A stretch of 61,736 bases of DNA from Patescibacteria group bacterium (GTDB lineage: Bacteria > Patescibacteriota > Microgenomatia > UBA10105 > UBA927), in NCBI GenBank assembly GCA_018821245.1, contig JAHJMO010000001.1:1-61736 (forward strand). Direction: 5' to 3'. The notes under the pieces are model-generated. The model saw only the letters and a program-made list of their open reading frames with translations. It was not told the DNA's origin and did not search any database. The first letter of the stretch is position 1. Every line of letters begins with the position of its first letter. Both the position numbers and the translations under genes were made by a program. This document shows positions 1 to 9,273 of the stretch, piece after piece.

Positions 1-4
1 AAAA

Positions 5-907
5 ATGAAACGGCGTCACTTTGAAAACATTCCTGCGATACAATCTGTGGAATCGTATTTTCAGAAAACGCGCGGGTATGTTGTTGCCATGCCAAAACCA
101 GGAGAAAAAATTATCCTCTTGACCTCGGGAGGCCTGGACTCTACCATCGTCTGGTATCTCCTGATGAAGCAATTCCGGCTGGTTGTCTATCCGCTCTTCG
201 TCGGAAGCAACCCGTTTCATCCCCAACGCAAATCTCTTTATTACTTTTCTCACTTTTTTGAGAAAGAATTTGAAAAACAGTATCGACCCCCTTTCGTTAT
301 GAGTCAACATCTCGTTGCTAAAGAAATAGACACATTAAAGAAAACGAAAAACATACACTCCAAAATACTCCTTAATATGTATGCTGACAAACGCTTAGAT
401 TGGGGGCTGCTCCACATCGCAGGACTCAATGCGCTTACCCCGATCTCTGCCATCCTCTATAGCAAATACTTGCTCCTCACAAAAAATCTTACCATTCATA
501 CGATTGTCTGTGCGGTAGCCGCCGGCGATGGTACAGTCATAAAGAGCCAAACATTTTCGTTTCTGCGTACCACCATGTTTTTTCTCTCTCAATTTTTCCA
601 AGATCGCGAACTTCAGTTTTTTTCACTCCTTTTGGATAAAAACCTGGGGTACTTCATAGAAAAAGCCCAGCTCATACAAATCGGTGCCCGGCTTGGGCTG
701 CCCATCCACAAAACGTATAGTTGCTATACTGGAAAAACATTTCACTGCGGACAGTGCCTGGCGTGTCAGGCGAGAAGGTATGAATTTGGTAAAGCAAACG
801 TCACTGATCGGACGATTTATACCGACAGTCTTGTCCGAAAAATTCAATTAGTGAAAAATAAAATAAAATCTATCGTCAAACGCATTTTTGTCAAACATCA
901 CAAATAA
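5..907 (+). CDS. QueC-like PP-loop ATPase (7-cyano-7-deazaguanine synthase family)
   Basis: LLTSGGLDSTIVWYLL PP-loop near N-terminus; C-terminal CYTGKTFHCGQCLACQARR zinc motif (C-x7-C-x2-C-x2-C). Confidence 0.75.
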   Translation: MKRRHFENIPAIQSVESYFQKTRGYVVAMPKPGEKIILLTSGGLDSTIVWYLLMKQFRLVVYPLFVGSNPFHPQRKSLYYFSHFFEKEFEKQYRPPFVMSQHLVAKEIDTLKKTKNIHSKILLNMYADKRLDWGLLHIAGLNALTPISAILYSKYLLLTKNLTIHTIVCAVAAGDGTVIKSQTFSFLRTTMFFLSQFFQDRELQFFSLLLDKNLGYFIEKAQLIQIGARLGLPIHKTYSCYTGKTFHCGQCLACQARRYEFGKANVTDRTIYTDSLVRKIQLVKNKIKSIVKRIFVKHHK

Positions 908-910
908 GTG

Positions 911-939
911 TTGACAGACATATTCCCGCGCTGTATTGT
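911..939 (+). promoter_or_regulatory. Predicted sigma70-type promoter upstream of 28-aa peptide ORF
   Basis: TTGACA (911-916), 17-nt spacer, TATTGT (934-939); purine-rich AGGGGGGTGA at 951-960 before ATG 972. Confidence 0.5.
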
Positions 940-971
940 AAGAATACAGAAGGGGGGTGAATACATTAAGC

Positions 972-1058
972 ATGAAAACACCGAAACGAATCTACAAAAA
1001 ACCAGCGGATAAAAAAATTAAACTGCGCGCCGTCTTAATCATACCTGAGGCTGTGTAG
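972..1058 (+). CDS. Small peptide MKTPKRIYKKPADKKIKLRAVLIIPEAV, candidate RiPP-like precursor
   Basis: 28-codon ORF below the ORF-track cutoff; own promoter; YKKP motif; 25 nt upstream of a PqqD-like gene. Confidence 0.45.
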   Translation: MKTPKRIYKKPADKKIKLRAVLIIPEAV

Positions 1059-1083
1059 TAAACAGCATTTAGCATACCGAGAA

Positions 1084-1344
1084 ATGAAACTCCGCAGAAA
1101 TCCAAGCGTCTACTCCAAAAAAGTTGACGGCAAGTGGCTGATTCTCGAACCCGATAAACAGCACATCCGGGAGTTAAACGAGACTGCCGATTTTGTTTGG
1201 GGGGCAACACAAAAACCCATCGAAGTTTCAACGATAATAAAGCGCCTTGCCAAGGCATACCTCCTTCCGCCGGAACAATGTAAAAAGGACGTCGAAGAAT
1301 TTGTACGCCGATATTTGAGGGAAAAATTGCTTCTTCCTGCCTAG
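1084..1344 (+). CDS. PqqD-like protein (RRE fold)
   Basis: RRNPSVYSKKVDGKWLILEPDKQHIRELNETADFVW pattern typical of PqqD family. Confidence 0.7.
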   Translation: MKLRRNPSVYSKKVDGKWLILEPDKQHIRELNETADFVWGATQKPIEVSTIIKRLAKAYLLPPEQCKKDVEEFVRRYLREKLLLPA

Positions 1345-1695
1345 CGGTATCCACCGGCCACCCCTCTTTACCTCTGTTGCAATACCGATAAAATCCTCTT
1401 CTTCGACAATCCATGGATCCGGACGGACAACCGCGTCTCCTTTGGTTTGAAAAGTTATCTGTTTGCCGAAGTGATTGATCTTTATAATACGGTGGATAAC
1501 AAGCGTACGATGAACAGGAGAAAAATACACTGCCATTTGTCGGCGCGAAACGCACGAAAGGAGCACCCGTTGTACGCGCACCTGCTCGCCCGACCGAATA
1601 GTTGGGCGCATGCTTGCTCCTCGCGCAGTTACAATAACCCCTGCTCCCGGAGGAAGTTGTCTGATAAAATAGAACCATCTGTCTTTTGTCGGCAT
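1228..1695 (-). CDS. S24/S26 family signal peptidase, SEC11-like (Ser/His)
   Basis: GASMRPTIRSGEQVRV (Ser box), LVIHRIIKI (His box), TKGDAVV box. Confidence 0.75.
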   Translation of the reverse strand: MPTKDRWFYFIRQLPPGAGVIVTARGASMRPTIRSGEQVRVQRVLLSCVSRRQMAVYFSPVHRTLVIHRIIKINHFGKQITFQTKGDAVVRPDPWIVEEEDFIGIATEVKRGGRWIPLGRKKQFFPQISAYKFFDVLFTLFRRKEVCLGKALYYR

Positions 1696-1732
1696 AGAAC
1701 ACCGCCGCCATGTATTATACGACGAATGGTCT

Positions 1733-3043
1733 ATGACATATATTACCCAACGCGCACATAACCCACGTTTACCAACGGTGTTAGGAGCTTATTGGAAAGG
1801 GGGTTTTATCGTCCTTCTTGCCGTTGTATTCGGTAAATCCGTGAGCCTCTTATGGAAGCTGTTGTTGGCACGAATTGGACCGCAAAGCTTGGGAACGGTT
1901 GAAATAGCACTCACTGTTTTTACCACGTTATCCTCTTTTTCACTTTTAGGCCTTCATACCGCGCTTATGCGGTTTGTTACCATACACACCGCAAAGAAAG
2001 CACACGGGCAAGCACAAGTCCTTTTGTGGGTTTCTCTTAAAATAGCCACGGCAATAGGGCTTCTTTTGGTAATGTTATTTCTGAAATATCCGCACATACT
2101 GCCGTCTCTCATCGATTCATCAGCCCCGCTTCTGGAAAGCCTGCTGCCGTATCTTTGGATCATTCCTCTTTTTGCAGCAAGCGAGCTTTTGTGGAGCTTT
2201 CTTGCGGCAACGAAACAGATGGCCTCATATGCTATCGCAAAATATGTTTTTCAGCCGGCATTCAGGCTCTTTTTCATTACTGCGGCAATGATAGTGGGTG
2301 TCGGAACCTCCGGCATATTGGTCCCGCACCTTGTTTATTCCGGCGTGGCATCATGTGTTCTATCCATTGCTCTTGTGATCAGGAGGGTAAACACAAGACC
2401 TTCCTCAACGTGCACGCCCACCATAAAACCATTTCTTCTTTTTGCGCTGCCTATGGGCGGATCCTTTATTGCGTTTGTTCTTTACGGCGCGCTTGATGTA
2501 TTTCTTGTGGGGCGCTATTTAGGAATAGCGCAGGTAGGACTTCTTTCTGCTGTTTTTATTATATCGGGCATTCCCGACGCCATCTACGCTCCGCTTCTTA
2601 ATATTTTTCAAACGTATCTGGGAAACACATACACCAACATAAGACAGGGCTTCTCTTTCACGGTTTCCAATTGCATGCTTTTTTTGGTGGTAGGCGCTAT
2701 CACCGGAGCCTTTGTTTACCTCCTTCGTCAGGGAATTGTAACGTACTTTATGGGCCCGCCGTACCAAACTATAGTACCGCTTGTTGGCGCCTTTCTTCTT
2801 ATAAAGATTCTCCAGGATGCCATCGTTCTCCCGCTTCGGCACTTTCTCGATTTTTACGGCTATGTGCATCACACTTTTGTTCTTATGCTTATTTCAACAT
2901 TGGTCAAACTCATTGTTGGCATTCGTACAGTGCCTGCCGTGGGTTTAACCGGGGTTATACTCATGCAAACTGCCGGGATTATTGTTCACCTTGCGGGGTG
3001 TCTGCTGGTGACATGGATCGTCGTTCGCAGCCGCAAAAACTGA
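1733..3043 (+). CDS. Polysaccharide/oligosaccharide flippase (MATE/Wzx-like)
   Basis: 436 aa multi-TM, FGKSVSLLWKLLLARIGPQSLGTVEIALTVF N-terminus typical of polysaccharide exporters. Confidence 0.7.
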   Translation: MTYITQRAHNPRLPTVLGAYWKGGFIVLLAVVFGKSVSLLWKLLLARIGPQSLGTVEIALTVFTTLSSFSLLGLHTALMRFVTIHTAKKAHGQAQVLLWVSLKIATAIGLLLVMLFLKYPHILPSLIDSSAPLLESLLPYLWIIPLFAASELLWSFLAATKQMASYAIAKYVFQPAFRLFFITAAMIVGVGTSGILVPHLVYSGVASCVLSIALVIRRVNTRPSSTCTPTIKPFLLFALPMGGSFIAFVLYGALDVFLVGRYLGIAQVGLLSAVFIISGIPDAIYAPLLNIFQTYLGNTYTNIRQGFSFTVSNCMLFLVVGAITGAFVYLLRQGIVTYFMGPPYQTIVPLVGAFLLIKILQDAIVLPLRHFLDFYGYVHHTFVLMLISTLVKLIVGIRTVPAVGLTGVILMQTAGIIVHLAGCLLVTWIVVRSRKN

Positions 3044-4171
3044 AGCGTCCATGTGATTTTCTATTGCTTCAATCTTGTGCTTCCAGCTGTTGACGTTCGC
3101 AATCTTGCGTTGTTGGCGCTGTTTTAGATAGGACCATCCTTGAGATTGTAGTAGACGGATATGCTTTGCAAAATCTGGTGCTGTTTTTCCCAAAAGCACA
3201 TATGGCGAAAGCCTCTGAAGCTCTCTTATGGGAGTTGCAACAACCGGCACGCCGCACCAAAAAAACTCCATAATCTTCATGGGATAGCAATACTGATTAA
3301 ATACACGGGAAAGGTCGTAGGGAATTATGGCCGCATGAAACGAGCGTACAACTCCCTGCATCTTTGTTTTGGGAAGCTCGCCGACGTATCGAACGTTTGA
3401 ATAAGAAAAAAGCTTAGTAAGACTATCGTAAATTGGGCCCTCGTTCGGCACAAGCCCAACTTGCACCGGACCCGCAAACACAAATTGTACACCTGGTAAT
3501 AACGCGACAAGCCTAAAAAGGAGAGGGAAATCAAGTCTGTAGTTTATCCCCCCTATATATCCCACGGTAAATAATTCTGATTGTTTGACGCGCTTTGAGG
3601 GTGTACCGAATTCCTCACTGGCAAAACCAAGGGGTACAACGTGGATATTTTTCCTTGTTTTTCTGTGAATTTCCGCAAGCGTCTGCGAATTGCACACAAT
3701 AATGCTTGCCTTTTTGAGAAGAAATTTTTCCGGCCGGCTCCATGAAAACCCAAGGTCTTTGTAATAATCAATGCAGTCATACAAAGAGACATATCCCAAA
3801 AACACCAAATACAATGGAACCATATGAAACGGTTCGAAAAACCAAAATATCTTCCTTTTACCCCGATGAATAACGCCGATAATAAAACGCAAAACCAGTG
3901 CGTTTAGGAAATGGTTTGCGGTTTTAATCGGCATAAACCGCTGGCCGGGAATAAGAAAAAAAGGGTGAATGAGAACGCTTTGGAAGCGTCTCTCAATCAG
4001 TCGAACTCTTCCCTTGTTTTTTATTGCGCCTCTCCAAGAAACCGGCTCGCCCAAGGCAAGTCCGTACACCACGTTGGATTTTCCCAACAGTCGTAAGGTT
4101 TGTGTTGTATAATCACACCCGTCAGACAACTTTGCGTTAAATGCTATTACAATAACGCGCCCGGATATCAT
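2945..4171 (-). CDS. Family 4-type glycosyltransferase
   Basis: C-terminal PMKIMEFFWCGVPVVATPIRELQRL nucleotide-sugar binding region. Confidence 0.75.
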   Translation of the reverse strand: MISGRVIVIAFNAKLSDGCDYTTQTLRLLGKSNVVYGLALGEPVSWRGAIKNKGRVRLIERRFQSVLIHPFFLIPGQRFMPIKTANHFLNALVLRFIIGVIHRGKRKIFWFFEPFHMVPLYLVFLGYVSLYDCIDYYKDLGFSWSRPEKFLLKKASIIVCNSQTLAEIHRKTRKNIHVVPLGFASEEFGTPSKRVKQSELFTVGYIGGINYRLDFPLLFRLVALLPGVQFVFAGPVQVGLVPNEGPIYDSLTKLFSYSNVRYVGELPKTKMQGVVRSFHAAIIPYDLSRVFNQYCYPMKIMEFFWCGVPVVATPIRELQRLSPYVLLGKTAPDFAKHIRLLQSQGWSYLKQRQQRKIANVNSWKHKIEAIENHMDASVFAAANDDPCHQQTPRKVNNNPGSLHEYNPG

Positions 4172-4209
4172 ATTGTTAAATCCTCAGAAATATAGCGGAA
4201 TATATAAAT

Positions 4210-6150
4210 CTATCCTGCCTGATCATCATACAAGACTGACTCGACAGCAAAATGAGACGATGTTTTCAGGTTAAATATAAGATCTTGAAATTCGCTATAG
4301 ACCACAAGATTTTCTATATTGTTTTTTCCCATTCTGCTTATAATCCCGTTAAGGTTGTCTCCATCGGGAATTACTGATGCGATATAGACCGCATTCCTTA
4401 CTTTTCCGTCAAACAAAAAAAGCGGGTAGTCTTGGGCGTCCTGCGGTCCAACAAGAAGAAAAGATGTTGGGGTTTCTAGATTGCTTAGAAATGCAAAGTA
4501 GGGAGAAAGGCGATCGTGCATTGTTTGATTTACAAGTTCTTGTGGCCTGGAGTTGTTCCTGTCATGTTGTTGTCCGTAAAATAGTACATATGCGGCTACA
4601 ACAAATAACACCCACATAATTCCTATACCGGCCAATGTTCTGCCAAGCGTTTTTTTCCATGCATCTATGAAAATCGGAAAAAATGCGCAAAATAATCCAT
4701 ATACAGAGAGAAGGTGTCTATATGGAATGCTTGAGTGTTCAGCCCACCTGATTTCAAAGATTATAATCATAAAGGAAGCCATAAACAGTAAAAATATTTT
4801 TCGAAAACGTGAGATGCTGGGCTTTGTGTTTTTCTTAAATAACATACCAATCGCAATTATTATGGAGCCCAACCACAAAACTCCTCCTAACCCGAACCTA
4901 TTATTGGGCCATTGAAGACGGTAATTATACTGGCCCACCCAATTGCCTCTCCGCTCCTCCACGGAGAGGGGATAGGTCACGCCAATATTTATTGCGATAT
5001 CACCAATCGCTGTTTCTATTGAATTTGCCACTTGCTTAGAAAATACGGGTGGGTCAATAAATATGAACGGCATTCTTTTGATATAAGTTGCGATCTGCTG
5101 TAATGATTTATCTGGCTGGTGTACTATCCGAAAATCTGGTGGACCAAAAGGGTGCTTGTAAAGCACAATGTTCTGAATCATAAAATGAACGTATCCTGTT
5201 AAAACAAGGCCTACCGTCAAGCCGAAAATAAAACCAAGGATGTTCCTCTTTTTTCTCGGCAATATCGATATATACAATACGCCTGGGATAATGAACGCAA
5301 ACCCTGTAGGTTTTATAAATATTGCAACAGCCAAACACAAACCCATAAAGACCACATAAAGGTGGTTTTGACTGTCATGTTGTGTTAGCCTAATCATAAA
5401 ATATGCATAGGAGATGATGGCGAGAGTTAACCATGATTCTTGCACTAGCGTCTGTGAAAAATATAAATGTATTATCGGAGTTACAGCAAAAAGCAGTGCA
5501 GTAAAAATACGGGTTGAAAACGAAGCATGAAACTTTCTAGTAAAAAACAGTAATGACAACAAAATCAGTGGGTATCCCGTCCAGTAGAATATGCTCGTGA
5601 TCTTTTCCTCAATAGAAAAAATTTGGGGCCATAAGAATAATTCTCCTGTTCCCATAGCTAATAAATTTTGTCTGGGGTTGTGTGTCTGGTATCGAAACAC
5701 ACTTTTGTTTTGCAGCCAGTACAAAGGGGCCGATCCCCTATACATCTTGTCATCAAAATCGTTGATAGGGGTATGTAATCTAACAATAAAAGACAACACA
5801 ATCATTACGACCAACGAAAACAGTAATACAACGTCGAGGCTGTCCCTGCTTTTTATTGTTTGAAGGCTTTTTTGTAACTTATTCTTTAACAAGGCGGCTG
5901 AGGTCAGGCTCTTCCCGCCAAAAAAGAAAATTGAGATTATAAACAGTATCCACTGAAAAACCAATAAATTAACGTTCTGTAGTGCAGAAAAACATGACAG
6001 CACCGAAAAAACAAGACCCATATATAAAAACATCATGGGAATAAAAACAAAAAGGGCGTCGGTTGCTGACGGCACAAGCGCGAAAAGCGGCATTCCAATC
6101 GTAATAATAGACAATATTATGCTAGAGGAGAAAGCTATGATATTTACCAT
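4210..6150 (-). CDS. Multi-TM GT-C type glycosyltransferase/membrane protein
   Basis: 646 aa polytopic protein; NDFDDKMYRGSAPLYWLQ after first TMs as in PMT/ArnT-like proteins. Confidence 0.55.
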   Translation of the reverse strand: MVNIIAFSSSIILSIITIGMPLFALVPSATDALFVFIPMMFLYMGLVFSVLSCFSALQNVNLLVFQWILFIISIFFFGGKSLTSAALLKNKLQKSLQTIKSRDSLDVVLLFSLVVMIVLSFIVRLHTPINDFDDKMYRGSAPLYWLQNKSVFRYQTHNPRQNLLAMGTGELFLWPQIFSIEEKITSIFYWTGYPLILLSLLFFTRKFHASFSTRIFTALLFAVTPIIHLYFSQTLVQESWLTLAIISYAYFMIRLTQHDSQNHLYVVFMGLCLAVAIFIKPTGFAFIIPGVLYISILPRKKRNILGFIFGLTVGLVLTGYVHFMIQNIVLYKHPFGPPDFRIVHQPDKSLQQIATYIKRMPFIFIDPPVFSKQVANSIETAIGDIAINIGVTYPLSVEERRGNWVGQYNYRLQWPNNRFGLGGVLWLGSIIIAIGMLFKKNTKPSISRFRKIFLLFMASFMIIIFEIRWAEHSSIPYRHLLSVYGLFCAFFPIFIDAWKKTLGRTLAGIGIMWVLFVVAAYVLFYGQQHDRNNSRPQELVNQTMHDRLSPYFAFLSNLETPTSFLLVGPQDAQDYPLFLFDGKVRNAVYIASVIPDGDNLNGIISRMGKNNIENLVVYSEFQDLIFNLKTSSHFAVESVLYDDQAG

Positions 6151-6155
6151 ATTTT

Positions 6156-7079
6156 TTATTTATCGCTGTAATGTTTTCTTTGATACAAAATAATTCGCAT
6201 ATTCCGCACAACAAACCACAACGCTTTGGGGTAAACCAGCAAGTGTCTTTTATATAAAGTCATTCCAAATATATAAAGTTGTCCCAACAGAAGAGGCGGA
6301 ATATTGATGATTATCTTTATTAAAGGCCAATGTAGAAGAACAACAAGCAGCCAATTGCGATAGCTGTGATACAACTGAAAATAGCTTCCGCGCCCAGCTG
6401 TTTGCGAACCCAGGTGCGTAACCAGAGGCTCGTTGGAAATATATATTTTGCCGCCGTCTTTATGAATACGCAACGATAGCTCAAGATCCTCGGAGTACGC
6501 AAAAAACAACGGATTAAATACATACCCATGCTTTTTCAGTTCTTTTTTTACGCGGTTTTTATATAATAAAACGCAAGTTCCTGAAAATATTGAAGCGTCT
6601 TTCGGGATGGCGTCCCTGCGTCTGGGTAATGCAACGCCTGTTTTATTATAATTAAGCCCAACGCTTTCAATCTCGCCTCCGGGTGCAATAATTTTACAGG
6701 ATACGACATCGTACCTGTCCGACCCAAGCTTCGACAAAAGAGAGACGAAAAAGCCCTTGTGTACACACGCATCATCGTTAAGAACGAAATACCAATCTGG
6801 ATCTCTGCGTGCTCTTTCGTAGACTATCCCGTCGTTGACTGCGGGCGCAAACCCTTTGTTCACATGAGAAACAAGCGCTTCTGCGGCAATGTGTGTTTTT
6901 CTGTGGATATCGTTGGCTATGGTTTCTGCAGATACACGAATTGGGACATCATTTGCGATAACCGTCACCCAATAAGATATGTCAGCTGTTGCTGCTTGTT
7001 TGATTGAGCAAATGGCACGAAACAGCGCCTTCGGGTGTTTCATGTAGACAGTGGGAATAATGACCGATATGGTGATCAT
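6156..7079 (-). CDS. GT2 family glycosyltransferase
   Basis: MITISVIIPTVYM start, VLNDDACVHKGF (DxD region), later SEDLELSLRIHKDGGKIY. Confidence 0.8.
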   Translation of the reverse strand: MITISVIIPTVYMKHPKALFRAICSIKQAATADISYWVTVIANDVPIRVSAETIANDIHRKTHIAAEALVSHVNKGFAPAVNDGIVYERARRDPDWYFVLNDDACVHKGFFVSLLSKLGSDRYDVVSCKIIAPGGEIESVGLNYNKTGVALPRRRDAIPKDASIFSGTCVLLYKNRVKKELKKHGYVFNPLFFAYSEDLELSLRIHKDGGKIYISNEPLVTHLGSQTAGRGSYFQLYHSYRNWLLVVLLHWPLIKIIINIPPLLLGQLYIFGMTLYKRHLLVYPKALWFVVRNMRIILYQRKHYSDK

Positions 7080-7167
7080 AATGCGGTGCTCATTATAACC
7101 CAAAAATCATTTTTGATTGTGTTTATTTTTCAGAATGGTAAAGGCATTTTGTTGTAGACATTATTTT

Positions 7168-7290
7168 TTACAACAAATGTGTCCCGCGCCTGATCTTGAT
7201 ACAACGAGCGTTCGTCATGAACCACTTCACGCGCAGTATGATCCCCAGGATAATTATGAGCAAGAACCACCAAAACTGTTGTTTAAACAT
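7168..7290 (-). pseudogene. Truncated N-terminus of a membrane protein (GT-C-like)
   Basis: MFKQQFWWFLLIIILGIILRVKWFMTNARC then divergence and stop. Confidence 0.35.
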
Positions 7291-7375
7291 ATAAATCGAA
7301 CATGTCGTTAAAACGAGGCATTATTCGCCCCACAGCCTGCTGGCTCCCACGGCAGTAATCAACAAGAGCATCTCT

Positions 7376-7582
7376 TTAATCATAAATGCCGGTCGATTTC
7401 TGCATATTTTTCTTAAATGTTTTGCCGCTTGTCAAAACCGGCCCAGTATTTATGCATTTTAAAGGGATTACAGAAGCCGCAAAACGAATACTGCTTCCCG
7501 CTTGAACCACCGATTTGACTGCTCTCGCAAGGCAACCGTCATCCGGATCGCGCATTGCCGGAATAATGGCGATAATTTTCAT
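7376..7582 (-). pseudogene. Truncated GT2 glycosyltransferase N-terminus
   Basis: MKIIAIIPAMRDPDDGCLARAVKSVVQAGSSIRFAASVI is GT2-like, then homology-like signal ends; start overlaps GH27 stop as ATGA. Confidence 0.5.
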
Positions 7583-9273
7583 TGGTTGCAAAAAACTCTT
7601 GCATCTGCCCAATCGGCGTGTTGGTATTGCGTGGTGTCTGGATCGGAAGATACCACTTGTAGTATGAGGTTTCGATTTCCGGAAATATCGACAGAAATTG
7701 GCAGAGGCATAAAGGACATTGTGACAATCCCGCTATCATAAAGCCTCTGGCCGTCTCCATAAACACGGAAGATTGCGCCGGTCTTCTTGTCCTCTACCTC
7801 GTCGTCTATTCCGACAACAGCATGAAATAACCTGCATTTATCTCCCAACCGGTAAAGAATGTTTGAATACGAATGTACGCCAAGCCCCTTATTAAACTCT
7901 TGGCCCCTTATGGAAAGCGTGCTGCCGTCTCCGCTATCCGTTTCGCCGTTGGACATATCCTTCTCTACTGGACCATGACCGTTTTCTGCATATATCCACT
8001 CCTGATCCGAAAGAAATCCGTCACTGGTTGTGTGGAGTGGAGGGAGCTGCGTTGTTTTGCCTTTGTTCGTAATAAGGCCATACACCTTCAACAATAAAAC
8101 GCCGTGCGCCGGCACCTCTCTGGAAAATTTTTTTTGTGAAAATCCCAACCACTTATGCTCCCAAACATCGCGAATCAATACCGGCGCAAGATACCCGATG
8201 TCACTCCACTTTACGGTTATTATCGAAGGATAATTCCCGCGATTAAATAAAGCAACTGCATTAGCGCCGCTTTGTGCTAATTTTTTTGTCCAAACTTCCT
8301 GATCTTGAGATTTTTGGATTTGTTTGCCTTGACTCTCTGTGGCATCTTGGTCTATTTCAATTGCTTCCTGATTTGTAAGAATTTCGCGGGTTGTGTCTGT
8401 CATTGTACGAATATCATTTCCTGCAATCAGTGGGGCTCCCATCATCGCCCACATACTGAGGTGTGACTTTTGTTCTTCAGCCGTTAAGTTGCCAACGCCC
8501 ACAACCAACATGTCTGGGTCGTTTCGATGGTTTTGATCGGCATACCGTGCGAGCGGCTCATTGACATCAATAATTGAAGCAATACTTTCCCAGGAATCCC
8601 TGATGTCATTGTTTACGCGCCACATTTGTGATATGGCCCTTCCCCATAACCATGGCCTTTCTTTTCCTAAGTTTGGCATAGCGATACTAAATACCACAGG
8701 ACGGGATGATTTGCTTATTAAACCCCGCCATAAATCATACTGCACGAGGGCGTCAAGGTCGTCCACGCCGCACCAATCTACCTTAATAAAATCAACTCCC
8801 CATTCGGTATAACGGTCGATGTCTTTTTCTTCGTGGCCAAAACTGCCGGGTCTTCCTTCACAAGTTAAGACTCCTGCGCTTGTATATATACCAAACTTCA
8901 ATCCTTTCGCGTGAATATAATCTCCGAGAGCTTTCATGCCGCTTGGAAATTTCTTTGGATCAGCCACAATAGTTTCCCATGAATTTCTTTCGATCTGCCA
9001 ACAATCGTCAAGCACAATATACGCATAGCCCGCTTCTTTCATGCCTGTCGTTACCAGAGCATCCGCCGTTTCTTTAATCAACCGTTCGTTCACTTCGTCA
9101 TTGCAACGAAATCTGTTCCACCCGTTCCACCCCATGAGGGGTGTTGATCCCAAATTACGCATTGTAACGGTTGAAGGCGGGCTACAAATAAGAAGCGACG
9201 GCACGACGACAACACCAATTATTGTTAAGACAAAAACCAAAATTTTTGTTTTTTTATTTGCTTTTTTCATCAA
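7579..9273 (-). CDS. GH27 alpha-galactosidase with C-terminal NPCBM domain, exported
   Basis: TPLMGWNGWNRF, YIVLDDCWQ, FIKVDWCG (nucleophile region), NDPDMLVVG; NPCBM-like GLGVHSYSNILYRL; N-terminal TM/signal. Confidence 0.9.
   Translation of the reverse strand: MMKKANKKTKILVFVLTIIGVVVVPSLLICSPPSTVTMRNLGSTPLMGWNGWNRFRCNDEVNERLIKETADALVTTGMKEAGYAYIVLDDCWQIERNSWETIVADPKKFPSGMKALGDYIHAKGLKFGIYTSAGVLTCEGRPGSFGHEEKDIDRYTEWGVDFIKVDWCGVDDLDALVQYDLWRGLISKSSRPVVFSIAMPNLGKERPWLWGRAISQMWRVNNDIRDSWESIASIIDVNEPLARYADQNHRNDPDMLVVGVGNLTAEEQKSHLSMWAMMGAPLIAGNDIRTMTDTTREILTNQEAIEIDQDATESQGKQIQKSQDQEVWTKKLAQSGANAVALFNRGNYPSIITVKWSDIGYLAPVLIRDVWEHKWLGFSQKKFSREVPAHGVLLLKVYGLITNKGKTTQLPPLHTTSDGFLSDQEWIYAENGHGPVEKDMSNGETDSGDGSTLSIRGQEFNKGLGVHSYSNILYRLGDKCRLFHAVVGIDDEVEDKKTGAIFRVYGDGQRLYDSGIVTMSFMPLPISVDISGNRNLILQVVSSDPDTTQYQHADWADARVFCNQ

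Noticed and set aside
992-1711. 239-aa minus-strand ORF
   Set aside because: Overlaps the PqqD-like and S26 peptidase genes in another frame; low-complexity Arg/Ser-rich translation without family signal.
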